A stretch of 64,000 bases of DNA, from the NCBI GenBank assembly GCA_009668205.1, contig WJYM01000001.1:310001-374000 (forward strand), given 5' to 3'. Made by a program: the position numbers and the translations under genes. The notes below the pieces were generated by a model. It searched no databases. It saw only the letters and a list, made by a program, of their open reading frames with translations, and was not told the DNA's origin. Below, piece by piece: positions 41,921-51,753 of the stretch (positions are counted from its first letter, which is position 1; each line of letters begins with the position of its first letter). This DNA comes from Enterobacteriaceae bacterium RIT691. Lineage in GTDB: Bacteria; Pseudomonadota; Gammaproteobacteria; Enterobacterales; Enterobacteriaceae.

Positions 41921-42105
41921 ATGAAGTCAGCTAAAGAGCGTTTCTGGGCTGAACGGGAATGCGTAAAATAAGGTTATAATTAGGCGACTATGTATTATCA
42001 TTATTCAAATTTAAATATAAACCCTCCCTTAATAGACAATCCATAAACCCTCAAGGCACAATATCAGAATCGTTATTGTTATATTTTGCTGCTGGTGTTG
42101 TCCGT

Positions 42106-43521
42106 ATGAATTTAGGGATGAATGTTAATAAAGTAAAAATATTTAATTGCCATTATCAAAAACTATTAAAACTCATTGATTTCATTTCCATTAACGGAGC
42201 GCACATTATATATATCAAAATGACTTCCTCCACAGCTTATAATTTCCCAGTGTTAACCGTTCTGTGCTGCGCCCTGATTTTTGTGATGTTAGGCTCGCTC
42301 TTTAACATTTACGATTCATTATTTAAGCAGAATAACTTTAAGAAAGCCTTTTTGACGCTTCTGTGCCTGATTGCTGCTGACATCATCACGCTGTCGCTCT
42401 ACTCCACTATCGTGTTGCTGTTTAATCCGCAGGCTCAGGTTGATATGCATGCCTTTATCTATGGGTTGCTCTCAGCCACGTTGTTTATGTTCTTCGTAAT
42501 ATTTTCTCTGCGTCTTATTTTGTCACGGTTTCTGGTTCCTAAATCTATTCGCATCGCCATCCTCGGCATTACATCCTCTGGGATTGCTATCGAAACATCG
42601 CTGCGCAAAGAATACTCCCGTAATAATGTAGAGATTAAATTTTACGAGGATCGCCAGCACAGCCGCGAAGGGGAATTCGCCGACATCGAGAGCTCAGGCA
42701 CGTCCCGCCAATTGCTGGAATTAGCAAAGGCAGGCGAAATTGACGAACTCTACATCGCTCTGCCGATGGTGGCTCAACAGCGTATTCGCTCGTTCCTCGA
42801 CGAATTCTCAGATTCCACCATTGATGTCTTCCTGGTTCCGGATCTGATGTCCTATAGCTCGCATATCTCGCAGTTGAGGATGTTCGGCAATATCCAGACA
42901 ATCAGCATTTTCTCTTCTCCGTTTGAGGCAGAAGGGGCGCTGATTAAACGTGCTGAAGACATCGTATTGGGCTCACTGCTAACGCTGGTGAGTTTGCCGC
43001 TCATGCTGTTCGCCGCGATTGGCATCAAACTGACCTCACCGGGCCCTGTTCTGTTCAAGCAAAGCCGCTATGGCCTGAATGGCAAAGAGATCAAGATCTG
43101 GAAATTCAGATCCATGAACGTGATGGAGAACAGCCAGGTCGTGACGCAGGCTAAGCGTGACGATCCGCGAGTCACGCGTTTTGGTGCGTTCCTGCGCCGT
43201 ACTTCGCTGGATGAACTTCCGCAGTTCTTCAATGTGCTGCAAGGGACAATGTCCATCGTCGGCCCTCGCCCTCACGCCGTTGCGCATAATGAGCATTACC
43301 GTCAGGTGGTGGAAAACTACATGATTCGTCATAAGGTCAAGCCCGGTATTACCGGACTTGCTCAAGTGAAAGGTTATCGTGGGGAAACCGATACGCTCGA
43401 TAAAATGGAAAAGCGTATTCGCTACGATCTGGAATACATTAAATCGTGGTCACTTTACCTCGATTTGAAGATTGTATTCCTGACCTTCTTCCGCGGCTTT
43501 GTGGGGAAAAATGCGTTCTAG
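42106..43521 (+). CDS. Undecaprenyl-phosphate sugar-phosphotransferase (WcaJ/WbaP-like)
   Basis: This enzyme probably starts exopolysaccharide repeat synthesis by moving a hexose-1-phosphate from a UDP-sugar to undecaprenyl phosphate. The roughly 471-residue product has four N-terminal membrane helices, a CoA-binding-like middle domain ([20 protein letters not shown]) and the catalytic C-terminal domain: [44 protein letters not shown] and [19 protein letters not shown]. The start is uncertain; ATGs at 42076, 42106 and 42118 are in frame and none has a strong ribosome site. It heads the plus-strand cluster, and its end overlaps the next gene by 11 bp. Confidence 0.93.
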   Translation: MNLGMNVNKVKIFNCHYQKLLKLIDFISINGAHIIYIKMTSSTAYNFPVLTVLCCALIFVMLGSLFNIYDSLFKQNNFKKAFLTLLCLIAADIITLSLYSTIVLLFNPQAQVDMHAFIYGLLSATLFMFFVIFSLRLILSRFLVPKSIRIAILGITSSGIAIETSLRKEYSRNNVEIKFYEDRQHSREGEFADIESSGTSRQLLELAKAGEIDELYIALPMVAQQRIRSFLDEFSDSTIDVFLVPDLMSYSSHISQLRMFGNIQTISIFSSPFEAEGALIKRAEDIVLGSLLTLVSLPLMLFAAIGIKLTSPGPVLFKQSRYGLNGKEIKIWKFRSMNVMENSQVVTQAKRDDPRVTRFGAFLRRTSLDELPQFFNVLQGTMSIVGPRPHAVAHNEHYRQVVENYMIRHKVKPGITGLAQVKGYRGETDTLDKMEKRIRYDLEYIKSWSLYLDLKIVFLTFFRGFVGKNAF

Positions 43522-44797
43522 ACTCACCCTGATGGTGGGTCTGCTTTATTTTCCCGTTGCCCACGCAGACCTACAGCCAAAGCAGCACATTGGTGTCGCT
43601 GGCCTCGATTTCGAGAGCCAGGTGGGTTATGACGTGGGTTACAACGACAACGTCACGTGGCAACATGACGAGAACAGAGCCAGTGCAACCAACTACCAAA
43701 GACTGACCCCTTCCCTGAGCGTATCTGGCAAACGCTATGAAGATCAGTACCTGTTGGCCTACACCGGTGATTATCGGCAGTATCAGTCAGATTCTGCCGA
43801 CAACCGCAGCGATCATACTTTCCTGTTAGCTGGCAACTGGCGTCTTGGCCAAATGCATGGCGTAGAGGTCAACCTTTACGATGCCCTTGGCCACGAGGAC
43901 CGCGGTAAAGATTCGAGCGAAGGTTTTACTCCTGAACAATTCCAGGAATTCGGCATCAACAAACCGATAGCCACGCATTTTACCAGCGGCCAGGTTCGCT
44001 ACACCTATGGCGCACCGGAGGGTCGTGGGCATGCCTCGGTAGCGTTACAGCACACCCAACTGCGCTATCGTGATCTCAATACGATTCACGATACCGATGT
44101 CGATTTTTACAACTATATGCTCGACCAGGAGTGGCATACCAACTCATTAATCGCTGAGATCTTTGACCAAAAAGCAAAGAACCTGCGCTACCGCTATAGC
44201 TTTATCACCAATCAACGACGCTATGAACTGAATCCATTGAAGGACAGTAATGAATACTATTTTGCTGTCACGATGAGAAATCATTTCACTTCGCAGATTG
44301 AGGTTAACGCGTACCTGGCCTGGCTCTACAAAGGATTTCTCAATAACCCGGACTCAAGCCCCTTCAGCGGCCTGAACTGGGATGTTGATTCGACATGGAC
44401 CCCGTTGAAGCAGATCAAAGTCAATTTACACAGCTCGAAGACCATCAAAGATCCCAGTGATTCAGGCGGGTATACCCAGGTGATGACAAATGGCCTGAGC
44501 TACGAGCATCACTGGTGGGTCGATCGCTTTTCAACCATTGTTGATTATTCCCATATTACTGAAAGCTATAAAAATGAATCTGATGGACGCCGTGACAAGA
44601 AAAACCTCCTGTCGCTGACCTTCAACTACGATTTTCGTCCCTCCATCAATTTCAAACTGAAATTGCAGTGGGACACCCTACACTCCAATAAAAAGACAGA
44701 CGTCTTCTTCATTGGTCCGGACAACGATCGCGAAGTGGATCGAACCCTCGGTTATGACGACTCAGCAATCATTTTTATGACACAGGTACAGATATGA
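43511..44797 (+). CDS. Outer-membrane beta-barrel exopolysaccharide protein (BBP2-like)
   Basis: A 428-residue protein with a signal peptide (to PVAHA) and long alternating hydrophobic strands typical of a beta-barrel (LDFESQVGYDVGYNDNVTWQ, YAVTMRNHF-type segments). It ends with an aromatic-poor strand IIFMTQVQI. It resembles the outer-membrane barrel proteins of Vps/Gum-like exopolysaccharide clusters, which are thought to help secretion. The ATG at 43511 has GGGGAAAA before it and overlaps the previous gene by 11 bp; its stop overlaps the next start by 4 bp. Confidence 0.75.
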   Translation: MRSRLTLMVGLLYFPVAHADLQPKQHIGVAGLDFESQVGYDVGYNDNVTWQHDENRASATNYQRLTPSLSVSGKRYEDQYLLAYTGDYRQYQSDSADNRSDHTFLLAGNWRLGQMHGVEVNLYDALGHEDRGKDSSEGFTPEQFQEFGINKPIATHFTSGQVRYTYGAPEGRGHASVALQHTQLRYRDLNTIHDTDVDFYNYMLDQEWHTNSLIAEIFDQKAKNLRYRYSFITNQRRYELNPLKDSNEYYFAVTMRNHFTSQIEVNAYLAWLYKGFLNNPDSSPFSGLNWDVDSTWTPLKQIKVNLHSSKTIKDPSDSGGYTQVMTNGLSYEHHWWVDRFSTIVDYSHITESYKNESDGRRDKKNLLSLTFNYDFRPSINFKLKLQWDTLHSNKKTDVFFIGPDNDREVDRTLGYDDSAIIFMTQVQI

Positions 44798-45348
44798 TCC
44801 TGACAAGCAAAAAAATGGCAATTTTCCCCCTGTTGGCCGTGTTGCTATCAGGCTGTTCAGCCCCGAAACAGACGGTCCGTGCGCCGCATGATGATGTCTA
44901 TCTGCTGGGTGCTGGCGATGAAGTGAATATCACCGTCTCCGGGGAGCAGGATATTTCCATGCGCTTCAAAGTCGATACCAGCGGCAGCATTACCTATCCC
45001 TACATAGGCAAAGTCATGCTCAAGGGGAAATCCCCGGAGCAGGTAAGCAAAGAAATTGCCGATAGGCTACGTGGTAACTATCTACAGTCTCCCATGGTCA
45101 CTCTTACCGTCGCGGAGTTCCGCAAAGTCTATCTGTTGGGCGAAGTTAAAAAACCCGATGGCTACGCCTGGGAACCCGGTATGACAGCAGAAAAAGCCAT
45201 CTCCCGAGCCGGTGGATTTACCGATCGTGCTGACCGTGATGACATCAGTATTCGCCAGGCTGAAACCGGTGAAATACTTAAAAATGTCACCCCCGAGTCT
45301 GCGGTTCAGGCCGGAGATACCGTTATTGTTGGCATGAGTTTTTTCTGA
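44794..45348 (+). CDS. Short Wza/GumB-like polysaccharide export lipoprotein
   Basis: An outer-membrane polysaccharide export protein. The 184-residue product has a lipobox (LLSGC, Cys about residue 21), the poly-export domain YLLGAGDEVNITVSGEQDIS ... GSITYPYIGKVMLKGKSPEQ, and one SLBB domain (VYLLGEVKKPDGYAWEPGMT). It is about half the length of E. coli Wza (379), so it lacks the extra SLBB and the outer helix domain that makes the Wza pore. This suits a system in which the barrel protein at 43511 supplies the pore. It lies 1 bp before the Wzc-like gene. Confidence 0.88.
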   Translation: MILTSKKMAIFPLLAVLLSGCSAPKQTVRAPHDDVYLLGAGDEVNITVSGEQDISMRFKVDTSGSITYPYIGKVMLKGKSPEQVSKEIADRLRGNYLQSPMVTLTVAEFRKVYLLGEVKKPDGYAWEPGMTAEKAISRAGGFTDRADRDDISIRQAETGEILKNVTPESAVQAGDTVIVGMSFF

Positions 45349-45349
45349 A

Positions 45350-47434
45350 ATGACGATTTCACTGGTTGGTAACGGAAAACTAAAAGAGGGCTTTGTCGAT
45401 CTGGGCCCTTATTTCAATAAAATCCGCGGCAAGATGATCTGGTTTCTGGCGATTGCGCTGTTCAGTGCCGGCGCATCGTTCGTCGCTACACGTTTTATGC
45501 CCTCCCGCTACACGGCAACATCCACTGTCCTGTTTAAAGCGCAGTCGGCAGATATCACTCCCCTGCCAAAACTGGAGAGCTATGACTCGACCCGCAATGA
45601 TTACTATGAAACGAAATATGCGTTAATGGGCTCGCGGGTGGTTCTGGAAAATGCGGTCAAAACCATGAAGCTGGATAACGACCCCGACTTCAACGGCGGC
45701 GCCGCACTGGATGCCAAAACCCGATTCAACAATGCGGTCCGTAATTTACAAACCAATCTGACGATAACAGGCGTCCGTTCAACCCAACTGGTTTCCGTTT
45801 CGATGGAAACCAGTTCTGCGCAAAAAGCGGCAGATATCGCTAACGGCATCGCACAGGCCTTCATTGACTATAGCCTTCAACAGAAACAACAAACGTTGCA
45901 CCAGGCCCAGCAGTGGAACCAAAAGCTCATGGACGAGTTAAAAGACAAGATGGTCAAACAGCAGGGTGAAATAGACAGCTGGCTCAAACAAGAGAACCTT
46001 CTGACGTTCCGTGGGGTTGATGGATACGAAACAGAACAATTAAGCATCGCTACTAACCGTCTTGCCGATGCAACTCAACGTCGTATTCAGGCGCAATCAA
46101 CGTGGGAGAAAATTCAGGGCCAACCCGGACAGTCTGCAGAACAACTGCTCTCATTGCCTGAAATTTCCGATCATTCACAGATTCAGGATCTGCGCATCGC
46201 ATTGACCCAGGCTAAGCGCGATGCCTCTGATGCCGCCAAACATTACGGCCCCGAACATCCGAAATATCGTCAAGCCCAGGCGCAGGTCAACACGGTGAAC
46301 GGACAGATTCGCCTGGTGCTGAGCGAACTGCAAAACGGATTGCACCAGAAATATCAAATTGCGCTGGATGATGAGCAGCATTACCAGCAAATGCTTGATG
46401 AACAAAAAGAAAACTTCCAACAGCTGGCGGCGAAAAAAGATCACTATACCACCCTGGTCACAGCGCTGAACAAGACGGAAGATCTCTATAAAACCCTGTA
46501 TCAGCGGGCCAACGAGCAGGCGCTTGCGGAAAAAATCGCCGTATCAGACGAGATGATTTATGACCCAGCGACACCGCCGATTAACGCCTCAAAGCCAAAA
46601 CGAACGCTGCTGATCCTGATGGTGACCATGATGTCCCTTGGGCTGTATGTGATGTACCTGGTCGTTTCCACCGCTATGGATAAAACCGTCAATTCGATGA
46701 GCGAGTTGAAAGCCAAAACAACGCTCAACGCCAGTGGTGAGTTTCCGCTTTTTGCCCACGGATTAAATGCCAGTCAAATTTTCTCTGAACGCCTTTATGC
46801 TGACATGATCCACAGTCTTCGTATGGCAATGGAGGGCAGCCACCGTGGCCCACTGACGTTGATGGTCACCTCGGTTCACTCAGGCAATGGGAGCACTCTG
46901 CTCGCCGAACTTCTGGCCCGCTCAGCCGGGAAAGCCCGTAAAACGTTGTTGATTGATCTTGATTATCATAAACCGCCCGTGTCCACAGAACCGAAGATCG
47001 GTTTCACCCAGTGCCTTCTAAACGGCAGTATTCCCGAGGGGGTCGTGACTCCCCTGAGCGAGGATCTCAGTCTGCTACCGCGCGGAGAATTGAGTGATTC
47101 TCCCTTCCTGGTGCTGACATCGGAACGCTTACCTGCCCTGCTGGAGACGCTTCATCAACGCTGGCATACGCTCATTTTCAACATGCCCGCGATGGATATC
47201 GCTCAGGACTGCCTTCTGTTGCAGTCTCATGTCGATATGACCTTGCTGGTGGCGAAAGCCGGAGACCAGGCATCCTCTATTGGACAGATGTACGAGCGTC
47301 TGCACGTCGAGGGTAAAAACAGCGTTGAACTCGTTATCAACAAGGTTCGAGAGGAGAATTTGGAAAGTCTTGAAGGCCAACGCATTCCTGAACGCCACAT
47401 GAGCGAACTCATTTCACTGAAGCAGAAAACATGA
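45350..47434 (+). CDS. Wzc/GumC-like chain-length protein with degenerate kinase domain
   Basis: A 694-residue inner-membrane protein of the polysaccharide co-polymerase 2a family. It has a Wzz domain with a first helix near residue 30 (MIWFLAIALFSAGASFVATR), a long periplasmic coiled coil, a second helix near 420 (LLILMVTMMSLGLYVMYLVV), and a cytoplasmic BY-kinase-like domain. That domain is damaged: Walker A reads SVHSGNGSTLL without its lysine, Walker A' is LLIDLDYHKP, Walker B is LIFNMPAM with Asn for Asp, and there is no tyrosine-rich tail. It likely works in chain length and export without kinase activity. Confidence 0.9.
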   Translation: MTISLVGNGKLKEGFVDLGPYFNKIRGKMIWFLAIALFSAGASFVATRFMPSRYTATSTVLFKAQSADITPLPKLESYDSTRNDYYETKYALMGSRVVLENAVKTMKLDNDPDFNGGAALDAKTRFNNAVRNLQTNLTITGVRSTQLVSVSMETSSAQKAADIANGIAQAFIDYSLQQKQQTLHQAQQWNQKLMDELKDKMVKQQGEIDSWLKQENLLTFRGVDGYETEQLSIATNRLADATQRRIQAQSTWEKIQGQPGQSAEQLLSLPEISDHSQIQDLRIALTQAKRDASDAAKHYGPEHPKYRQAQAQVNTVNGQIRLVLSELQNGLHQKYQIALDDEQHYQQMLDEQKENFQQLAAKKDHYTTLVTALNKTEDLYKTLYQRANEQALAEKIAVSDEMIYDPATPPINASKPKRTLLILMVTMMSLGLYVMYLVVSTAMDKTVNSMSELKAKTTLNASGEFPLFAHGLNASQIFSERLYADMIHSLRMAMEGSHRGPLTLMVTSVHSGNGSTLLAELLARSAGKARKTLLIDLDYHKPPVSTEPKIGFTQCLLNGSIPEGVVTPLSEDLSLLPRGELSDSPFLVLTSERLPALLETLHQRWHTLIFNMPAMDIAQDCLLLQSHVDMTLLVAKAGDQASSIGQMYERLHVEGKNSVELVINKVREENLESLEGQRIPERHMSELISLKQKT

Positions 47435-48636
47435 ATTTAATTAAAAGTATCTCCAGCATTGCCAGCTCTTCAGTTGTGTCGCAGGCAATTGGCGCCTTTT
47501 CCGTATGGCTCCTGTCACACCGCTATGGTATGGCTGAAGTGGGCCACTATGCGCTGATCTACAGTACGGTTCTGATCGGTGCGCAGGTCTGTACTTTTGC
47601 CTCGCAGCTACTGATCCCACGTCAGGATGACGCGGAACTCGGGCAAAACGTCGCCTTTTGTCTGTTACAAAGTCTGATTCTCCCCCTCCCCTGGGCTGGT
47701 GTAACAGGCGCGATTTTCCACCTGAATATCGCGTTTCTCTATCTGTTGACGCTGGGCTTTACGTTGGTGCTCATCGCGGAAAACTTATCGCTGCGAAACG
47801 GCAACTATCAATTTCTAACCTTTCAGCGTATCGCCGTGTCGCTGGTTGTCGCCATCGCTCTGCTGATCACGCCAACACCCTCGCTATTTTATCTGGCGTG
47901 GATGACAGGGATCGTTGTACTCCTTTCTGTTTGCCTGTTCTGCTTGTTTCCCTTCAGGACACTCACCCTGCACCATTTTTCACCCCGTGCTAACTGGCTT
48001 TTTATGAAGCAACACTGGCACCATCTGAGTCGGGTAGGTAGTGCAGAAGTTCTGGCAATGACCGGACTCAATCTTCCGACGATCCTGATTAATATGCTGT
48101 TCTCCCCTTTGGTTGCGGGTTACTTTTCCGTGGTAAACCGGTTTTGCCTGTCCCCGGTGATGATCATTGGAAACGCGGTACGTAACTCCATTTTTTCCAA
48201 ATGGTCGATGGACTTCCGCCATCAAACCTTCAACTACCCGGAATACAAGAAAGTCCGTCTGCTGCTTGCCGCCGCGGCGCTAATCTGCACTCTGGGAATT
48301 TGGATCTTCTATCCGCTGGTCATGCAGCTGGGCTTTAGCGAAGAGTGGCATAACTCAATTCCTACATCGCGGTATATGCTGCCATTTATGTTTACCGCAC
48401 TGGCAATTGGCCCATTGACCATACTTGAGCTTGTTTTTGGGTCTCAAAAATATTTCCTGCGGATTCAGATTGAGCAGCTAATCATTATTATCACCGCGTT
48501 TGGTGTATTACCCAAATTGGGTCAGAGTTATGAAGTTTCTGTTGTGGCATTTTCACTGCTGACCAGTATTCGCTACTTATTCATTCTGTTCTCCATGAAT
48601 AAGAGAGCACATCGCCTTGCAAAGCAGACAGCATAG
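47431..48636 (+). CDS. Polysaccharide flippase (Wzx-like, MOP superfamily)
   Basis: A 401-residue membrane protein with about twelve helices, in the position of an exopolysaccharide repeat-unit flippase. The N-terminus MNLIKSISSIASSSVVSQAI and the segments GHYALIYSTVLIGAQVC and PTILINMLFSPLVAGYFSVV are of the Wzx/PST type. It overlaps the Wzc-like gene by 4 bp, so it is translated with it. The substrate cannot be told. Confidence 0.85.
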   Translation: MNLIKSISSIASSSVVSQAIGAFSVWLLSHRYGMAEVGHYALIYSTVLIGAQVCTFASQLLIPRQDDAELGQNVAFCLLQSLILPLPWAGVTGAIFHLNIAFLYLLTLGFTLVLIAENLSLRNGNYQFLTFQRIAVSLVVAIALLITPTPSLFYLAWMTGIVVLLSVCLFCLFPFRTLTLHHFSPRANWLFMKQHWHHLSRVGSAEVLAMTGLNLPTILINMLFSPLVAGYFSVVNRFCLSPVMIIGNAVRNSIFSKWSMDFRHQTFNYPEYKKVRLLLAAAALICTLGIWIFYPLVMQLGFSEEWHNSIPTSRYMLPFMFTALAIGPLTILELVFGSQKYFLRIQIEQLIIIITAFGVLPKLGQSYEVSVVAFSLLTSIRYLFILFSMNKRAHRLAKQTA

Positions 48637-48751
48637 AGGCAAGCATCTCACTGAATAGTGAGATGCGAATGACCATTATTTCTGTCGCTGCATTTAAAAA
48701 TAAACCACTCAGCGATGGAGCATTCGCCGCTATCAATTTATCCTGATCCCT

Positions 48752-48775
48752 CTGTGGGGGAGTGTGCCCCCACAG
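48752..48775 (+). terminator. Hairpin between the flippase and GT4 genes
   Basis: CTGTGGGGG / CCCCCACAG with a six-base loop, without a T run. A second hairpin GCATCTCACT / AGTGAGATGC lies at 48643-48666. Together they may split the cluster into two transcripts or reduce read-through into the glycosyltransferase genes. Confidence 0.55.
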
Positions 48776-48832
48776 ATTTAATGACCCCGCCAGCGGTGAC
48801 AGTTTTTAATCCTCAATATTCCAAAGACGAAA

Positions 48833-50047
48833 ATGAAAATACTTTACGTTAATAAATTCTTCTTTATCAAAGGAGGAGCGGAGACCGTTTTATTTCAGGA
48901 ACGTGATGCAATGGCCCAGGCTGGCTATCAGGTTCTCGATTTCAGTATGCAGCATGCCGAAAATGCGCCGTCGGACTGGAGCAATTTCTTTGTTCATAAT
49001 GTCGATTATCACGGTAGCCATTCGGTATGGGATAAGTTACAGGCGGGTAAAGACTTTATTTACAACTCCCGGGCCTGTGAAAAATTTAATACGCTGCTGT
49101 TGCAGGAGAAACCGGATATTGTGCATTTCCACAATATTTATCACCAGCTGACACCGGCGCTTATCGGGATTGCCAAACGCTTCGGTTGTAAAACTGTCCT
49201 CACCGCGCATGATTATAAAATTGTCTGCCCTTCTTACACTATGCTGCGTGACGGCAAGGTGTGCGACGACTGCCTGACCGGCTCCGTATTTAATGCTTAC
49301 CGCCATCGTTGTCAGCAAGGTGAACGCGGAAAAAGCTTACTGCTTTCGCTGGAAGCCCTGTGGCAGAAAATCGCCAAAAATTACGCCATGCTCGATGTGA
49401 TCGTCGCGCCAAGCGAATTTATGCGTCAGACACTCCTGCGCAAACTGCCGCAATCCCGAATCGAGGTTATCGTCAACGGGATAGACACCCAGGCCGCAAT
49501 CCCGGGCGAAAGCGCAGGCGATTACCTCCTGTACATTGGCCGACTGAGCCGTGAGAAAGGTGTCGCCACGCTTGCGCAAGCCCACCAGCAAATGCAGGAG
49601 TCCATTCCGCTGAAAATCGCGGGTCATGGCCCGCTTTACGATGACCTGCGTGCTCGTTACGCAAAACCTGAATTCCTCGGTTATCAGCAACAGGGTGAAG
49701 CCCTTAACAACCTCATCCGCCACGCGCGTGCCGTGATTGTCCCTTCCGAATACTACGAGAATTGCTCAATGTCCGTGCTGGAAGCGATGGCGTTTGGGCG
49801 TCCGGTCGTGGGCGGCAATATTGGCGGCATCCCGGAGCAAATTCGCGATGGTCTTGATGGACGACTCTTTACGCCTGGCGATGCGGGCGCACTCGCCAAC
49901 ATTCTGGATGATTTAGTCCGTCATCCACAGCAGGCTCGCGAAATGGGCAACCGTGCCCGACAGCGCCTGGAAGACAGCTATTCACTTTCCCATCATATGG
50001 AAGCGCTGCAGGCGCTCTATGTGCAACTGAATAATCAGAAATCATGA
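48833..50047 (+). CDS. GT4 glycosyltransferase (exopolysaccharide)
   Basis: A 404-residue retaining glycosyltransferase of family GT4. It starts MKILYVNKFFFIKGGAETVL (the GGAE nucleotide-sugar loop), has HFHNIYHQLTPALIGIAKRF, a YIGRLSREKGV motif, and the EX7E pair EYYENCSMSVLEAMAFGRPV near the end. The donor and acceptor are unknown. Its end overlaps the next gene by 4 bp. Confidence 0.92.
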   Translation: MKILYVNKFFFIKGGAETVLFQERDAMAQAGYQVLDFSMQHAENAPSDWSNFFVHNVDYHGSHSVWDKLQAGKDFIYNSRACEKFNTLLLQEKPDIVHFHNIYHQLTPALIGIAKRFGCKTVLTAHDYKIVCPSYTMLRDGKVCDDCLTGSVFNAYRHRCQQGERGKSLLLSLEALWQKIAKNYAMLDVIVAPSEFMRQTLLRKLPQSRIEVIVNGIDTQAAIPGESAGDYLLYIGRLSREKGVATLAQAHQQMQESIPLKIAGHGPLYDDLRARYAKPEFLGYQQQGEALNNLIRHARAVIVPSEYYENCSMSVLEAMAFGRPVVGGNIGGIPEQIRDGLDGRLFTPGDAGALANILDDLVRHPQQAREMGNRARQRLEDSYSLSHHMEALQALYVQLNNQKS

Positions 50048-51156
50048 CGTTAAAATTAACCGTAATCGGTACCCGAGGCATCCCGGATGTCCAGGGCGGT
50101 GTGGAAACCCATTGCCAAAATTTATACCCGGAAATTCAAAAGGACAGCCAGGGTGATGTCTGTGTCATCGCTCGCTCACCGTATGTGAATTACCGCCGCG
50201 GCGAATATAAAGGCGTGCGTCTGAAGACCCTGTGGGCGCCGAAGAGCCGCAAATTTGAAGCGATAGTACACTCGACGCTTGCCGCCCTGAGCACCCTGTT
50301 CGACGGATCCAAAATCGTGCATGTTCACGCCGTCGGCCCGGGCCTCGTGGTTCCGTTGCTGCGTCTTCTGGGTAAACGGGTGGTATTTACTCACCATGGC
50401 CCGGATTATGATCGCCAAAAATGGGGCAAGCTTGCGAAAATCATGCTGCAGTTAGGCGAGAAATGGGCCGTTAAATGTGCCCATGAGGTGATCGTGATTT
50501 CCCATGTGATCAACGACATCATCAAAACAAAACACCAGCGTCACGATGCGCATATTATCCATAATGGCGTGCAGCTGCCGCCGCTTCCCACACAGGAACA
50601 ACTGGATACGACGCTGAGTAACTTTGGCCTGAAACGCGGTCAATACATCATTGCCGTGGCGCGTTTTGTGGAAGAAAAAGGCCTGCACGATCTGATTGCC
50701 GCCTACGAGAAAACGGACTGCAAAGTGCCGCTGGTTCTGGTGGGTGATGCCGATCACCCCGATGAATACAGCGAGCGGCTGAAAAAAATGGCGACTGATA
50801 ATCCCAACGTTATCCCGACCGGCTTTTTGCGCGGCGAAAAACTGCACTCGCTGTTTTCGCAGGCGGGCTTATTTGTTCTGCCGTCGTATCACGAAGGCTT
50901 ACCTATCGCGCTCCTCGAAGCCATGTCCTGGTCCTTGCCCGTCGTCGTCAGCGATATTCCGGCGAACCTCGAACCCGGTTTGGCTGCCGGGTGCTACTTC
51001 CCCACCGGTGACGTAGAGGCGTTGGCGGATAAACTTCGCGCATGGCAAGGCGCTGAAACCGTCGACTACAGCCATCTTTTACCGAAATACCATTGGCCCG
51101 ACATTGCAAGTGATACTCTTCAGGTTTATCAACGCGCAACCAGGAAGAGCTCCTAG
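50044..51156 (+). CDS. GT4 glycosyltransferase, DUF1972-type N-terminus
   Basis: A 370-residue glycosyltransferase with the N-terminal domain seen in rhamnosyl- and related transferases (LTVIGTRGIPDVQGGVETHC) and a GT4 C-terminal half, VARFVEEKGLHDLIAAYEKT and SYHEGLPIALLEAMSWSLPV (EX7E). It sits between the first GT4 and a small membrane-protein gene, with 1-4 bp overlaps on both sides, so all three are one translational unit. Confidence 0.92.
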   Translation: MTLKLTVIGTRGIPDVQGGVETHCQNLYPEIQKDSQGDVCVIARSPYVNYRRGEYKGVRLKTLWAPKSRKFEAIVHSTLAALSTLFDGSKIVHVHAVGPGLVVPLLRLLGKRVVFTHHGPDYDRQKWGKLAKIMLQLGEKWAVKCAHEVIVISHVINDIIKTKHQRHDAHIIHNGVQLPPLPTQEQLDTTLSNFGLKRGQYIIAVARFVEEKGLHDLIAAYEKTDCKVPLVLVGDADHPDEYSERLKKMATDNPNVIPTGFLRGEKLHSLFSQAGLFVLPSYHEGLPIALLEAMSWSLPVVVSDIPANLEPGLAAGCYFPTGDVEALADKLRAWQGAETVDYSHLLPKYHWPDIASDTLQVYQRATRKSS

Positions 51157-51566
51157 TGCAGAGATCCACCTCGCAACGGGTCCTTGATCGTTTCTATTCG
51201 GCAATGGATCCTGAAATGACCCAAACCCTTACCGCCGAGCAGAAAGAGAGTATCGATCAGGCTCTGCTGACGACAACGCTAGTGTCGCGCCACCCTGTGG
51301 ATATCCGACGTAGTTTCGCTTTTCTGCACCGTCGCTATTTTGTGGTGTTTTTGCTCGGGCACGATCATCGTAAATCGACGCGCAAAACCAGTGCGTTCGG
51401 CCGCGTCGTGTCCACCCTCGGCATTACGCTTGGGATTGTGTTTTGCATTCTGTCCGTGCTGCTGATGCTGTACATGATCAAATCGGCACTAGGCATCGAT
51501 GTGTTCAAAAACTTCCATGTCGGGATTTGGGATTGGTTCCTGACACTCAATAGCAAAATGAGATAG
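51156..51566 (+). CDS. Small membrane protein of the exopolysaccharide cluster
   Basis: A 136-residue protein I do not recognise. It starts at a GTG whose G is the last base of the previous stop codon. The N-terminal half is soluble and charged (RVLDRFYSAMDPEMTQTLTA) and the C-terminal half has one hydrophobic helix (TLGITLGIVFCILSVLLMLY) followed by a short tail. Similar small genes with such layout occur in other enterobacterial exopolysaccharide clusters, but no activity is known. A CCCTTCCCGGCTTC-type hairpin with no T run follows at 51581-51616. Confidence 0.7.
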   Translation: MQRSTSQRVLDRFYSAMDPEMTQTLTAEQKESIDQALLTTTLVSRHPVDIRRSFAFLHRRYFVVFLLGHDHRKSTRKTSAFGRVVSTLGITLGIVFCILSVLLMLYMIKSALGIDVFKNFHVGIWDWFLTLNSKMR

Positions 51567-51753
51567 GCATAATTTCCCCCTTCCCGGCTTCAGCGGAATA
51601 TCCACGAAGCCGGGAAAGGGTGTTGCCCGCTTTCACGGTGGATGAACAACGTCTGAATTTTTCGGATTAATTCATTTTTTCAGTTGTGCGCTTTGGACGT
51701 TGTGAACGTAAATTTTAAGCATCATGGTCAAAAGAATTTAGGAAGAGCGTTGT

